From positions 1-17,786 of the forward strand of contig CAJUMB010000065.1 in NCBI GenBank assembly GCA_910587105.1: 17,786 bases of DNA. The letters run 5' to 3'. A model generated the notes under the pieces. That model made no database searches and had not been told where the DNA came from. It worked only from the letters and a program-made list of their open reading frames with translations. Shown here in pieces: positions 7,771 to 14,204 of the stretch (position 1 is the stretch's first letter; every line of letters starts with the position of its first letter). This DNA is from an uncultured Lachnospiraceae bacterium. GTDB lineage: Bacteria > Bacillota > Clostridia > Lachnospirales > Lachnospiraceae. Position numbers and translations under genes: made by a program.

Positions 7771-8802
7771 TCAATCCCAGATATCCCATTCCTTTCCGAT
7801 TCCGTAAATCAGAGACAAAGCAATGGGCCCCAGAATGAAGCCAGACACGCCAAACACAAAAAATCCCAGATAAATCGCCGCCATTATCACAACCGGATAA
7901 ACTCCCAGCTTATCCCCCAGAAGTCTGGGCTCCATAAATTCCCTTACCAGAGTAGTCGCCACCTCAATAGACAGACACCACACTGCCAGATCCGTCTGCC
8001 CCCTGAAAAAGAAAATCAACATGGAAGGATATAGAAAAAGTCCTGTTCCGATAATGGGCAGAGCATCCAAAATCCCCAGACCAATGCCAAACAAAAGATA
8101 ATAAGGACTTTTCATCAGCCATAACATAAACGTACTGATAAAAGCAATCACCACCATAATCAACAGCTGGGCCTTCAGATACGTGACGCATGTCTGCCTG
8201 AGAAATTTAAGCACCCTCCTCCATGGCTGGTAAAAACGGTATGTGCGCAGGGTACGCCGGATATCCTCCAGATCATGCAGAAACAGCACACCTGAGATAA
8301 AGGCGATAATGATTCCGCTGACTGCTGCAATGAGCCCTTTCAGATAATCAGCTGCCTGAAAAATCGTACTGGGGCTTAATTCCTGGATAAAATTTTTCTG
8401 CATCTTATCTATATTGGAGAGAATGAATCTGCGGCTTTCCACACGGGAAATTCCCAGTGTATTCTCAATGGAACAACAGCACTGGTCCACAAATGAGTAA
8501 AACTTATCCTGCAATTGTGGAAAATTCATCAGCCAGGCTTTCATCTGACCGATTAAAGTATCCACCCCCATCCATAGGAGAATCCCCACAGCAGCTAACA
8601 AAAGGAGCATGAGAAAGCCCCCAGCTGTGCTTTTTTTCACACGAATTTTCTTTTCAATTTTGACTGATACCGGATACAGCCACACAGCCAGGCCCCATCC
8701 AATTAAAAAAGGAACCGCGGCCGGCAGTACATATCGAAACCCCAGATAAACTCCCGCCACAATTCCTGCTATATAAATTCTCCTTTTCCACTCCCAGTCC
8801 AC
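7771..8802 (-). CDS. AI-2E / YtvI-like multipass membrane protein
   Basis: A 343-residue membrane protein of the AI-2E transporter (PerM/YdiK/YtvI) family, expected to have about eight transmembrane helices. The C-terminal half is diagnostic: LDALPIIGTGLFLYPS, then REFMEPRLLGDKLGVYP and a final GVSGFILGP. In spore formers the closest well-known relative is YtvI, a sporulation-associated membrane protein, but family members have varied or unknown substrates. The start is GTG at 8802: the reading frame has an in-frame stop shortly upstream and no other start. A GGTGAT stretch precedes it with short spacing, and AAAGG lies 12 nt upstream, so translation initiation looks modest. It follows the pseudouridine synthase gene by 49 nt and is probably co-transcribed with it. 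No convincing terminator is visible downstream. Confidence 0.82.
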   Translation of the reverse strand: MDWEWKRRIYIAGIVAGVYLGFRYVLPAAVPFLIGWGLAVWLYPVSVKIEKKIRVKKSTAGGFLMLLLLAAVGILLWMGVDTLIGQMKAWLMNFPQLQDKFYSFVDQCCCSIENTLGISRVESRRFILSNIDKMQKNFIQELSPSTIFQAADYLKGLIAAVSGIIIAFISGVLFLHDLEDIRRTLRTYRFYQPWRRVLKFLRQTCVTYLKAQLLIMVVIAFISTFMLWLMKSPYYLLFGIGLGILDALPIIGTGLFLYPSMLIFFFRGQTDLAVWCLSIEVATTLVREFMEPRLLGDKLGVYPVVIMAAIYLGFFVFGVSGFILGPIALSLIYGIGKEWDIWD

Positions 8803-8851
8803 AAGATCACCATACCTTTCTTTCTCTCAGTATGGTGAATTTTCCTGGATT

Positions 8852-9529
8852 TTATACATTCCATCCGGCAAAAGCATCCCCCTGGGGCTGTATCTCCCAA
8901 TGCATCTCTTTTTTTATAACCGGATGAAACAGCCGCAGACGGTATGCACACAGTCCCAGATCTCCCTTTCTGTAATTATCCTCTCTGCCGTATTTGGCAT
9001 CCCCTGCCAGCGGCCATCCTCTATGGCTCAGCTGTACCCGGATTTGGTGATACCTTCCCGTAGAAAGATGAACTTCCAGAAGGCTTCTATTGTCCCCCTG
9101 CTCCAGCACCTGGTAATGAAGACAGGCCTTTTTTGCACCTTTCACATTTTTGGACATCACTTTTCCCATCCGCAGTTTACTGTCCTTTACCAGCCAGTCT
9201 TCCAGATCATCTTCCAAAGGCTCCACCCTTCCTTCTGCCACAGCCAGATAGACTTTCTCCATTCTTTTATCCTGTACCTGCTTCTCCAATTCCCCGGTTA
9301 TTTTTCGATTTTTTGCCATTACCATCAATCCTTCAGCCGGCTGGTCCAGCCTTTGTACAATACCTGCAAAAGGCTGTATATCAGGATTCTTACCGTGGAG
9401 ATAATTCAGACAGGCATATTCCATATCCATAGCCCCCGTTCCTGCACTCTGAACAGGAAAACCCGGTGGTTTATGGCAGATAATCAGCTGTTTATCCTCA
9501 TATAAAATACATTCTCTGAAATCTCTCAT
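8852..9529 (-). CDS. RluA-family pseudouridine synthase
   Basis: A 225-residue RNA pseudouridine synthase of the RluA/RluD family without an S4 domain. It shows the N-terminal CHKPPGFPVQ (about 18-27), the catalytic segment QRLDQPAEGL with the nucleophilic aspartate D62, and the C-terminal STGRYHQIRVQLSHRGWPLAGD core typical of the family. It isomerises uridine in rRNA or tRNA; the target site is not deducible. The first residue of the usual HRLD motif is glutamine here, while the catalytic Arg-Leu-Asp is intact. The ATG at 9529 is preferred: an AAAGGA site lies upstream and the conserved N-terminus starts there. A start at 9574 would add 15 residues and has no visible ribosome binding site. 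It leads the YtvI-like gene by 49 nt and is divergent from the antiporter gene. Confidence 0.9.
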   Translation of the reverse strand: MRDFRECILYEDKQLIICHKPPGFPVQSAGTGAMDMEYACLNYLHGKNPDIQPFAGIVQRLDQPAEGLMVMAKNRKITGELEKQVQDKRMEKVYLAVAEGRVEPLEDDLEDWLVKDSKLRMGKVMSKNVKGAKKACLHYQVLEQGDNRSLLEVHLSTGRYHQIRVQLSHRGWPLAGDAKYGREDNYRKGDLGLCAYRLRLFHPVIKKEMHWEIQPQGDAFAGWNV

Positions 9530-9548
9530 AAATCTACATTCCTTTCCC

Positions 9549-9577
9549 TTGACAAACTTCCACATTCGTCCCATACT
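9549..9577 (+). promoter_or_regulatory. Candidate promoter of the antiporter gene
   Basis: A perfect TTGACA (9549-9554) is followed after 17 bp by CATACT (9572-9577), which matches four of six -10 bases. A second reading pairs TCCACA (9559-9564) with a perfect TATAAT (9582-9587), also 17 bp apart. Either places transcription start about 30-40 nt before the ATG at 9627. The sequence does not decide between them. Confidence 0.4.
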
Positions 9578-9626
9578 TATCTATAATACTTTTACTATTT
9601 TATAATATTTGGAGGAAAATATCCTA

Positions 9627-10592
9627 ATGATTATGTATCTGTTATTATTGCTGGGATTTATTCTGCTGATAAAAGGCGCTGATTTATTCGTAGATGGAAG
9701 TTCCTCCATCGCCCGTCTGCTTCACATTCCCAGTATCATCATCGGGCTGACTGTGGTTGCCTTCGGCACCAGTATGCCGGAAGCCTCTGTAAGTATCACC
9801 GCTGCTCTGGCCGGGAAAAACGATCTTTCCCTGAGCAATGTAATCGGTTCCAATCTCTTTAACCTGCTGGTGGTAGTAGGAATCAGCGCAGCCATAAAGC
9901 CAATGAAAGTACAAACTTCTGTATTAAAAAAAGACCTTCCTCTTTCCATTGTGGTGACCGTCCTGCTGCTGGTGATGAGCATTCCATCCCCGTACCATGG
10001 CGAAAAAGTTTCCATTCTATCACGAATGGAAGGCTGTATTCTTCTTGCTGTTTTCCTGGCATATCTGGCAGTGACAGTCAGGCAGGCCCTGAAAGCCCGG
10101 CAGGATTATTCGGATGATGAAACTTCCGAAGAAAATACAGAAATTTCCATTCCTGTGACTATCCTCTATGTAATTTTAGGAATTGTGGGAATTATATGGG
10201 GCGGCGACCTGGTGGTGGACAGTGCCTCTGCCATTGCGCTCACCTTTGGATGGAGTGAAACCTTTATTGGATTAACAATTGTTGCCCTGGGAACTTCCCT
10301 TCCCGAACTGGTCACGTCCGTGGTTGCCGCTCGAAAAGGAGAAAGCGACCTTGCATTGGGAAATGCAGTAGGCTCCAACCTGTTTAATATACTTTTAGTC
10401 TTAGGGGCTTCCACAGCTGTGCACCCTATCATTGTCAATCCGTTTACTGTCTATGACACCATATTCCTTGCTATCGCCAGTATTATTGTCTATTTGTTTG
10501 CAATACAGAAAAAAGATCTGAACAGAAAAGAAGGATTGATGATGATACCTCTTTATATCATCTTCTTTATTTATATCATAGTGAGAAGCTAG
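9627..10592 (+). CDS. Calcium/sodium antiporter, CaCA family (YrbG-like)
   Basis: A 321-residue integral membrane exchanger with two inverted alpha repeats, as in prokaryotic Na+/Ca2+ exchangers. Repeat 1 has GADLFVDG, GTSMPE (47-52) and GSNLFN (74-79). Repeat 2 has GGDLVVDS, GTSLPE (222-227) and GSNLFN (249-254). The conserved glutamates of the GTSxPE motifs that bind the cation are both present. A cytoplasmic acidic loop (DYSDDETSEENTE) separates the halves. The protein would exchange Na+ or H+ for Ca2+ across the membrane. A TTG at 9609 opens the frame, but GGAGGA (9611-9616) would then lie inside the gene, so the ATG at 9627 is taken; an ATG at 9633 is also possible. It is a single gene between divergent rluA-like and downstream repeats. 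Its stop codon TAG is part of the palindromic element. Confidence 0.93.
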   Translation: MIMYLLLLLGFILLIKGADLFVDGSSSIARLLHIPSIIIGLTVVAFGTSMPEASVSITAALAGKNDLSLSNVIGSNLFNLLVVVGISAAIKPMKVQTSVLKKDLPLSIVVTVLLLVMSIPSPYHGEKVSILSRMEGCILLAVFLAYLAVTVRQALKARQDYSDDETSEENTEISIPVTILYVILGIVGIIWGGDLVVDSASAIALTFGWSETFIGLTIVALGTSLPELVTSVVAARKGESDLALGNAVGSNLFNILLVLGASTAVHPIIVNPFTVYDTIFLAIASIIVYLFAIQKKDLNRKEGLMMIPLYIIFFIYIIVRS

Positions 10593-10754
10593 AGTGGTCT
10601 TAAAAAATCATTCCTGCCATCTGCACGCCCCACTTTGCGTGAGATTTGCGCCAAATTCAGGTTACATAGCCCGCTATGCGCCCTTCATTTGGCACAAATC
10701 TCCCACCAAGTGTGACGCACATCTGACAAAAAGCATTTTTAAGACACACTCTAG
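10589..10754. repeat. 166-bp imperfect palindromic element bounded by CTAG
   Basis: The element is symmetric about position 10671.5. CATAGC (10665-10670) and GCTATG (10673-10678) form the centre, and CTAGAGTG (10589-10596) and CACTCTAG (10747-10754) form perfect 8-bp termini. In between, the arms pair register for register, for example GAGATTTGCG (10641-10650) with 10693-10702. About two thirds to three quarters of positions are Watson-Crick pairs. Most remaining differences become G-U pairs only if the minus strand is the RNA, raising pairing to roughly 80 per cent. The outer TAG forms the stop codon of the antiporter gene. It contains no coding capacity of note and resembles a MITE-like or REP-like repeat; mobility is inferred from related ends elsewhere in the window. 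Confidence 0.85.
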
Positions 10755-10773
10755 TGAACTTTTTCAAAAAACA

Positions 10774-10814
10774 AAGCGGTCATCATTTTCAATCTCCTAA
10801 AATGATGACCGCTT
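10774..10814 (-). terminator. 16-bp perfect hairpin; terminator or translation-controlling stem
   Basis: Arms 10774-10789 and 10799-10814 pair perfectly over 16 bp with a 9-nt loop. On the minus strand the stem is followed by TGTTTTTT, so it fits an intrinsic terminator. It could also help end the antiporter transcript from the other side, where the tail is less T-rich. On the minus strand the loop carries AGGAG and the 3' arm carries two ATG codons with 7-nt spacing, so an alternative role in hiding a start codon of a very short reading frame (10786-10751) is possible. Confidence 0.7.
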
Positions 10815-11135
10815 CAGTATTCTTCAATATTCATTTTTATCCTTTCAATTTAATGCTCTTAATCGCTGTCTTCTGACTATTCTCTTTTCTTCCTGCTTAC
10901 AGATACAAGAAAGCATACTCCTTGCTTCTCTTTCTTCTTAGAAAGCTTCATATAATCTATATTCCAAATGCAAAGCCGCAATCCATATTATTCATTACTA
11001 TATTCACGCCTTACTGCAAAACAATATGAATTCCAAAGTGTTGGCTACACCTTTTCCATTTATATTTCTTTACATATAATTGGAAATCTTTGTATGAGGC
11101 TTGTGGTATATATTTCAATATAAGTGTAAGCCTTT
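10815..11135. other. AT-rich intergenic stretch without a supported gene
   Basis: This stretch holds no long reading frame with a ribosome binding site. On the minus strand there are a 24-codon frame (10951-10877, MKLSKKKEKQG start) with weak initiation signals and a six-codon frame preceded by AAAGGA just before the hairpin at 10774-10814. Neither is supported enough to call. It may be the decayed downstream part of the small locus starting at the promoter at 11342, or a transcribed leader ending at the hairpin. Confidence 0.4.
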
Positions 11136-11265
11136 TTATATTGCCGGAAACATCTCTTCTTCAAATTTCTCTCTGGCGTCTGTCGCCTTTACCGTTCCGG
11201 TGCTTTCTACAGGAATGCTTACCCTACCACCCTTATATTGAAAACATGTTATCTGTTGTTCCCAA
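11136..11265 (-). pseudogene. Small frameshifted gene of unknown family
   Basis: An AGGAGG site (11280-11275) stands 9 nt before a TTG start (11265), which opens MGTTDNMFSI and then stops at 11233. Another frame continues from the same spot as QYKGGRVSIPVESTGTVK and on through ATDAREKFEEEMFPAI to a stop at 11136. Dropping one T from the TTTT run near 11244 would fuse both into a single protein of about 42 residues starting MGTTDNMFQYKGG. The promoter and ribosome site are good, so a real gene with a recent single-base shift, programmed slippage, or a sequencing slip are all possible. I do not recognise the family; the peptide is hydrophilic, with no membrane segment or signal peptide. Confidence 0.4.
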
Positions 11266-11313
11266 TGGACCAATCCTCCTTTCGTTTGGTTTATGTATCT
11301 TGTTGATAGTGAT

Positions 11314-11342
11314 ATAATACCACCCGCTTCTGTATTTGTCAA
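11314..11342 (-). promoter_or_regulatory. Near-consensus sigma-A promoter in front of the small frameshifted gene
   Basis: On the minus strand TTGACA (11342-11337) and TATTAT (11319-11314) are separated by exactly 17 bp. The start codon of the small gene lies about 50 nt downstream behind AAAGGAGG. This is among the best promoters in the window although no intact gene of normal size follows. Confidence 0.75.
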
Positions 11343-11460
11343 CACTTTTTTCGATATTTTTTTCAATTTATTATTTATAATTTCTTTCATATTTTTTTAG
11401 CTGTTAATTGTGTATATTTTTATGTTTTTTTAGTTAATTTATACTTTTCAGCCATTGAAA

Positions 11461-11494
11461 ACAGCCGGAAAACATTATGCTGTTTTCCGGCTGT
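11461..11494 (-). terminator. Intrinsic terminator of the aconitase-family gene
   Basis: A perfect 14-bp stem (11461-11474 with 11481-11494) and a 6-nt loop are followed on the minus strand by TTTTC. It begins 11 bp past the stop codon of the hydratase gene and should end the transcript that comes from the topB cluster. Confidence 0.88.
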
Positions 11495-11505
11495 ATACCT
11501 TCTCT

Positions 11506-13767
11506 CTATCTTCTATTATAATTAATCAGACAGCCCTGGAGAATAATCTCTCTCTCATCATCTGTCAATTCCCCCATAGCTGCTGTGAATGATTCCATCT
11601 TATCAGACACACGGTATACTTGAATCTCATCTGATTTCTCTTTCACAGCCTGTCTGATACCTGGCAGGAACAGATAATCACCATTTTTAAATAGCAATTT
11701 TCCTTCCGGTATCAGCAGGGGCAGCATACCCCAGTTAATCAGATTGGAGCGATAACGTTTCGTGGCATACTCACGGGCAATATTAGCCCAGCCGCCCAGC
11801 ACTTTCTGACAGGATGCCGCCTGTTCCCTGGCAGAACCGTCACCTGGCTTCTCTGCGAAAATTGTGCTTCCAATGCCCAGACTCTCAGCATCTGTCTCTT
11901 TTATCTGCGGGTACTCCTTCTTCACCACCTCCAGCACTGTTTCTAACTCTTTGAGAACCTTTACAGGATTCTCTCCTTCCCGGATGGCATCCTCTGCTTT
12001 CTGTACTTCTTTTGCCCTTCCCACATAGGCAGGGTCTTTTCTGGACAGAGTGAATTCAGCCAGTCCCAGGGGATTAGAACGATAGGAAGAAGTCTCCCCG
12101 GAAGGAATCAGTTCGTCCGTGGTTGTTACTGGGTCATGAATTTCTGAAACTACTTTCAAAATCAAATGTTCTGGCAGTGACGGCATGGAAGGCCAGTCTT
12201 TGATATTGGGTCCAAACTGGATGTCACAATCAGCATCGGCAATTCCTTTGCTGTCAAACACCCTGTTTTCATAAATAGTCTTATCAAAAAAGTATTTCGG
12301 CTTCCGATAAGTGCCGCCAAATTCTGTGGCTGGTGTCAGATATCCTTTATTGGCCGCTGTGGCAGCTATGGAACGGGCATCCATCAAAGCCACGGAAGAA
12401 ATCTGTCCATTCTGAATCTTGGAGCCTTCCCGATTGGGGAAATTCCTGGTAGAATGGCGGATACTCAGAGCGCCGTTTGCCGGCGTATCCCCTGCACCAA
12501 AGCACGGTCCGCAAAAAGCAGTTTTTACCACAGCGCCTGTGCGCAGTAAATCTGCCAAAACTCCATTTTTCGCCAGCTCCATATAAATGGGCGTACTGGC
12601 TGGATACACACTGAGTGTAAAGCGGTCTGCACCAATACTTGCACCCTGAAGAATATCTGCCGCGTCACAGATATTCTCAAATCCGCCTCCAGCACATCCA
12701 GCAATGATTCCCTGCTCCACATAAAGACGCCCATCTACAACTTTATCCTGCAGACTGAACTCTACCTGTCCGTCCAGACTCACCTGTGCCCGCTTCTCCA
12801 CATCGGCCAGCACATCTTTCAAGTTGGCATTTACTTCATCAATGGTATACGTATTGCTGGGATGGAAGGGCATGGCAATCATCGGACGAATCTCACCCAG
12901 ATCAATCTCAATCATTCCGTCATAGTAAGCTGTTTTTCCTGGATTCAACTCCTTATATTCTTCCGCTCTTCCATGAATTTCATAGTATTCCCGGATGGTG
13001 TCATCTGTCCTCCAGATAGATGACAGACAGGTGGTTTCCGTTGTCATGACATCTACCCCGATGCGGAAATCTGCAGACAGATTCGACACCCCAGGACCTA
13101 CGAATTCCATAACTTTATTTTTCACATATCCTTTATCAAATACTTCCCCGATAATAGCCAGTGCCACATCCTGCGGGCCCACACCAGGTACAGGCTCGCC
13201 TTTTAAGTACACACCCACTACCTGAGGCATCTGAATATCGTATGTCTGTTCCAAGAGCTGTTTCACCAGTTCCGGGCCGCCCTCACCCATGGCCATTGTT
13301 CCAAGAGCCCCGTATCGGGTATGGCTGTCCGACCCCAGAATCATTTTACCACCCCCGGCCAGCATTTCCCGGGCATACTGATGGATTACTGCCTGATGAG
13401 GAGGTACATAGACACCGCCATATTTCTTTGCACAAGTCAGACCAAATACATGATCGTCTTCATTAATGGTGCCTCCTACTGCACATAAGGAGTTATGACA
13501 ATTTGTAAGCACATAGGGCACCGGGAATTTCTCCAGTCCAGAAGCCCTGGCTGTCTGTATAATCCCCACAAAGGTAATATCATGAGAGGTAAGCTTATCA
13601 AATTTAATCTGTAGATTTTCCATAGAATCTGAAACATTGTGTTCCTTCAAGATTCCATAGGCAATGGTATTCGCCGCCGCTTCCTCCTGAGTGATATGAA
13701 CCCCCGCAGGGTCCTCTACAATCTCCCGGCCATCCACTAAATAGACACCTTTCTCATACAATTTCAT
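11506..13767 (-). CDS. Aconitase-family hydratase (YbhJ-like)
   Basis: A 753-residue protein with a complete aconitase-type core plus a C-terminal swivel-like domain. The three [4Fe-4S] ligands are visible: C358 in IIAGCAGGGFENIC, and C419 and C422 in FCGPCFGAGD. The GSDSHTRYGALG motif (145-156) and NFPNREGSK (442-450) match substrate and cluster sites of the superfamily. The length equals that of the uncharacterised putative hydratase YbhJ rather than AcnA (about 890) or the split LeuC/LeuD. A hydration/dehydration of a carboxylic acid in the cytoplasm is expected, but the substrate is unknown; it need not be citrate. The ATG has GGAGGA with 7-nt spacing. It follows the zincin gene by 39 nt on the same strand and ends at a strong terminator, so it is probably the last gene of that cluster. 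Confidence 0.85.
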   Translation of the reverse strand: MKLYEKGVYLVDGREIVEDPAGVHITQEEAAANTIAYGILKEHNVSDSMENLQIKFDKLTSHDITFVGIIQTARASGLEKFPVPYVLTNCHNSLCAVGGTINEDDHVFGLTCAKKYGGVYVPPHQAVIHQYAREMLAGGGKMILGSDSHTRYGALGTMAMGEGGPELVKQLLEQTYDIQMPQVVGVYLKGEPVPGVGPQDVALAIIGEVFDKGYVKNKVMEFVGPGVSNLSADFRIGVDVMTTETTCLSSIWRTDDTIREYYEIHGRAEEYKELNPGKTAYYDGMIEIDLGEIRPMIAMPFHPSNTYTIDEVNANLKDVLADVEKRAQVSLDGQVEFSLQDKVVDGRLYVEQGIIAGCAGGGFENICDAADILQGASIGADRFTLSVYPASTPIYMELAKNGVLADLLRTGAVVKTAFCGPCFGAGDTPANGALSIRHSTRNFPNREGSKIQNGQISSVALMDARSIAATAANKGYLTPATEFGGTYRKPKYFFDKTIYENRVFDSKGIADADCDIQFGPNIKDWPSMPSLPEHLILKVVSEIHDPVTTTDELIPSGETSSYRSNPLGLAEFTLSRKDPAYVGRAKEVQKAEDAIREGENPVKVLKELETVLEVVKKEYPQIKETDAESLGIGSTIFAEKPGDGSAREQAASCQKVLGGWANIAREYATKRYRSNLINWGMLPLLIPEGKLLFKNGDYLFLPGIRQAVKEKSDEIQVYRVSDKMESFTAAMGELTDDEREIILQGCLINYNRR

Positions 13768-13806
13768 AATAATATCCTCCTAAATCACAAAATTATCATA
13801 ATACCT

Positions 13807-14184
13807 CTAATATATGTTTTCATATTTATAACTCTCCAGAAAGCGGGCATCCTCCCTTTCCAGGCCATGTTCTCCGGCCAGTGATTCTAAATGATGCCTG
13901 AATTCATGGATAACCGTATGTCTGACTTTCTTTCGCAGTTCACTCTTCTCCAAATCTCCGTGCAGTCTTTCGAAAGAGCCATAATAAATATAGATGGACC
14001 GTCCCAGTGTAGGACTTCTCCGATATTCTCCCATTACCCATAAACGCCTCCACGGTTCACTGGCAGGATGAAGTTTTGCTTCTGGTCTGAGCAGAATCCC
14101 GCCATTTAACTCATGATAAAACTCCCGTGGAATCTCGTCGGCAATCTCGTCTAACATTTCCAGAAATTCATCTTGTGACAGCAT
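13807..14184 (-). CDS. Zincin-like metallopeptidase-family protein
   Basis: A 125-residue protein resembling the short bacterial zincin-1 (DUF1025-type) family. It carries VIHEFRHHLESLAGE with the HExxH zinc motif at H93, E94 and H97. The region before it, GRSIYIYYGSFERLHGD, fits the strand usually seen ahead of the motif. No signal peptide or membrane segment is seen, so it should act in the cytoplasm. Catalytic activity has not been shown for most relatives, and the substrate is unknown. The ATG has GGAGG only 4 nt upstream, slightly close. It starts 20 nt past the topB stop codon, so it is likely translated from the same message, and is followed by the hydratase gene. Confidence 0.8.
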   Translation of the reverse strand: MLSQDEFLEMLDEIADEIPREFYHELNGGILLRPEAKLHPASEPWRRLWVMGEYRRSPTLGRSIYIYYGSFERLHGDLEKSELRKKVRHTVIHEFRHHLESLAGEHGLEREDARFLESYKYENIY

Positions 14185-14204
14185 AAAACCTCCGTCTTCC
14201 CGAT

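Noticed and set aside
8900..9505. Plus-strand reading frame of 201 codons
   Set aside because: It is antisense to the RluA-family gene, which has intact catalytic motifs; no initiation signal is seen.
9601..9606. TATAAT immediately before the antiporter ribosome site
   Set aside because: It lies only 5 nt from the GGAGGA site, so transcription from it would leave almost no leader; boxes further upstream fit better.
10594..10800. Plus-strand reading frame through the palindrome and hairpin
   Set aside because: It starts directly after the antiporter stop without a ribosome site and only spans repeat sequence.
10877..10951. Minus-strand 24-codon basic peptide frame
   Set aside because: Only a weak GGA upstream of the ATG and no recognisable family; kept out of the gene list.
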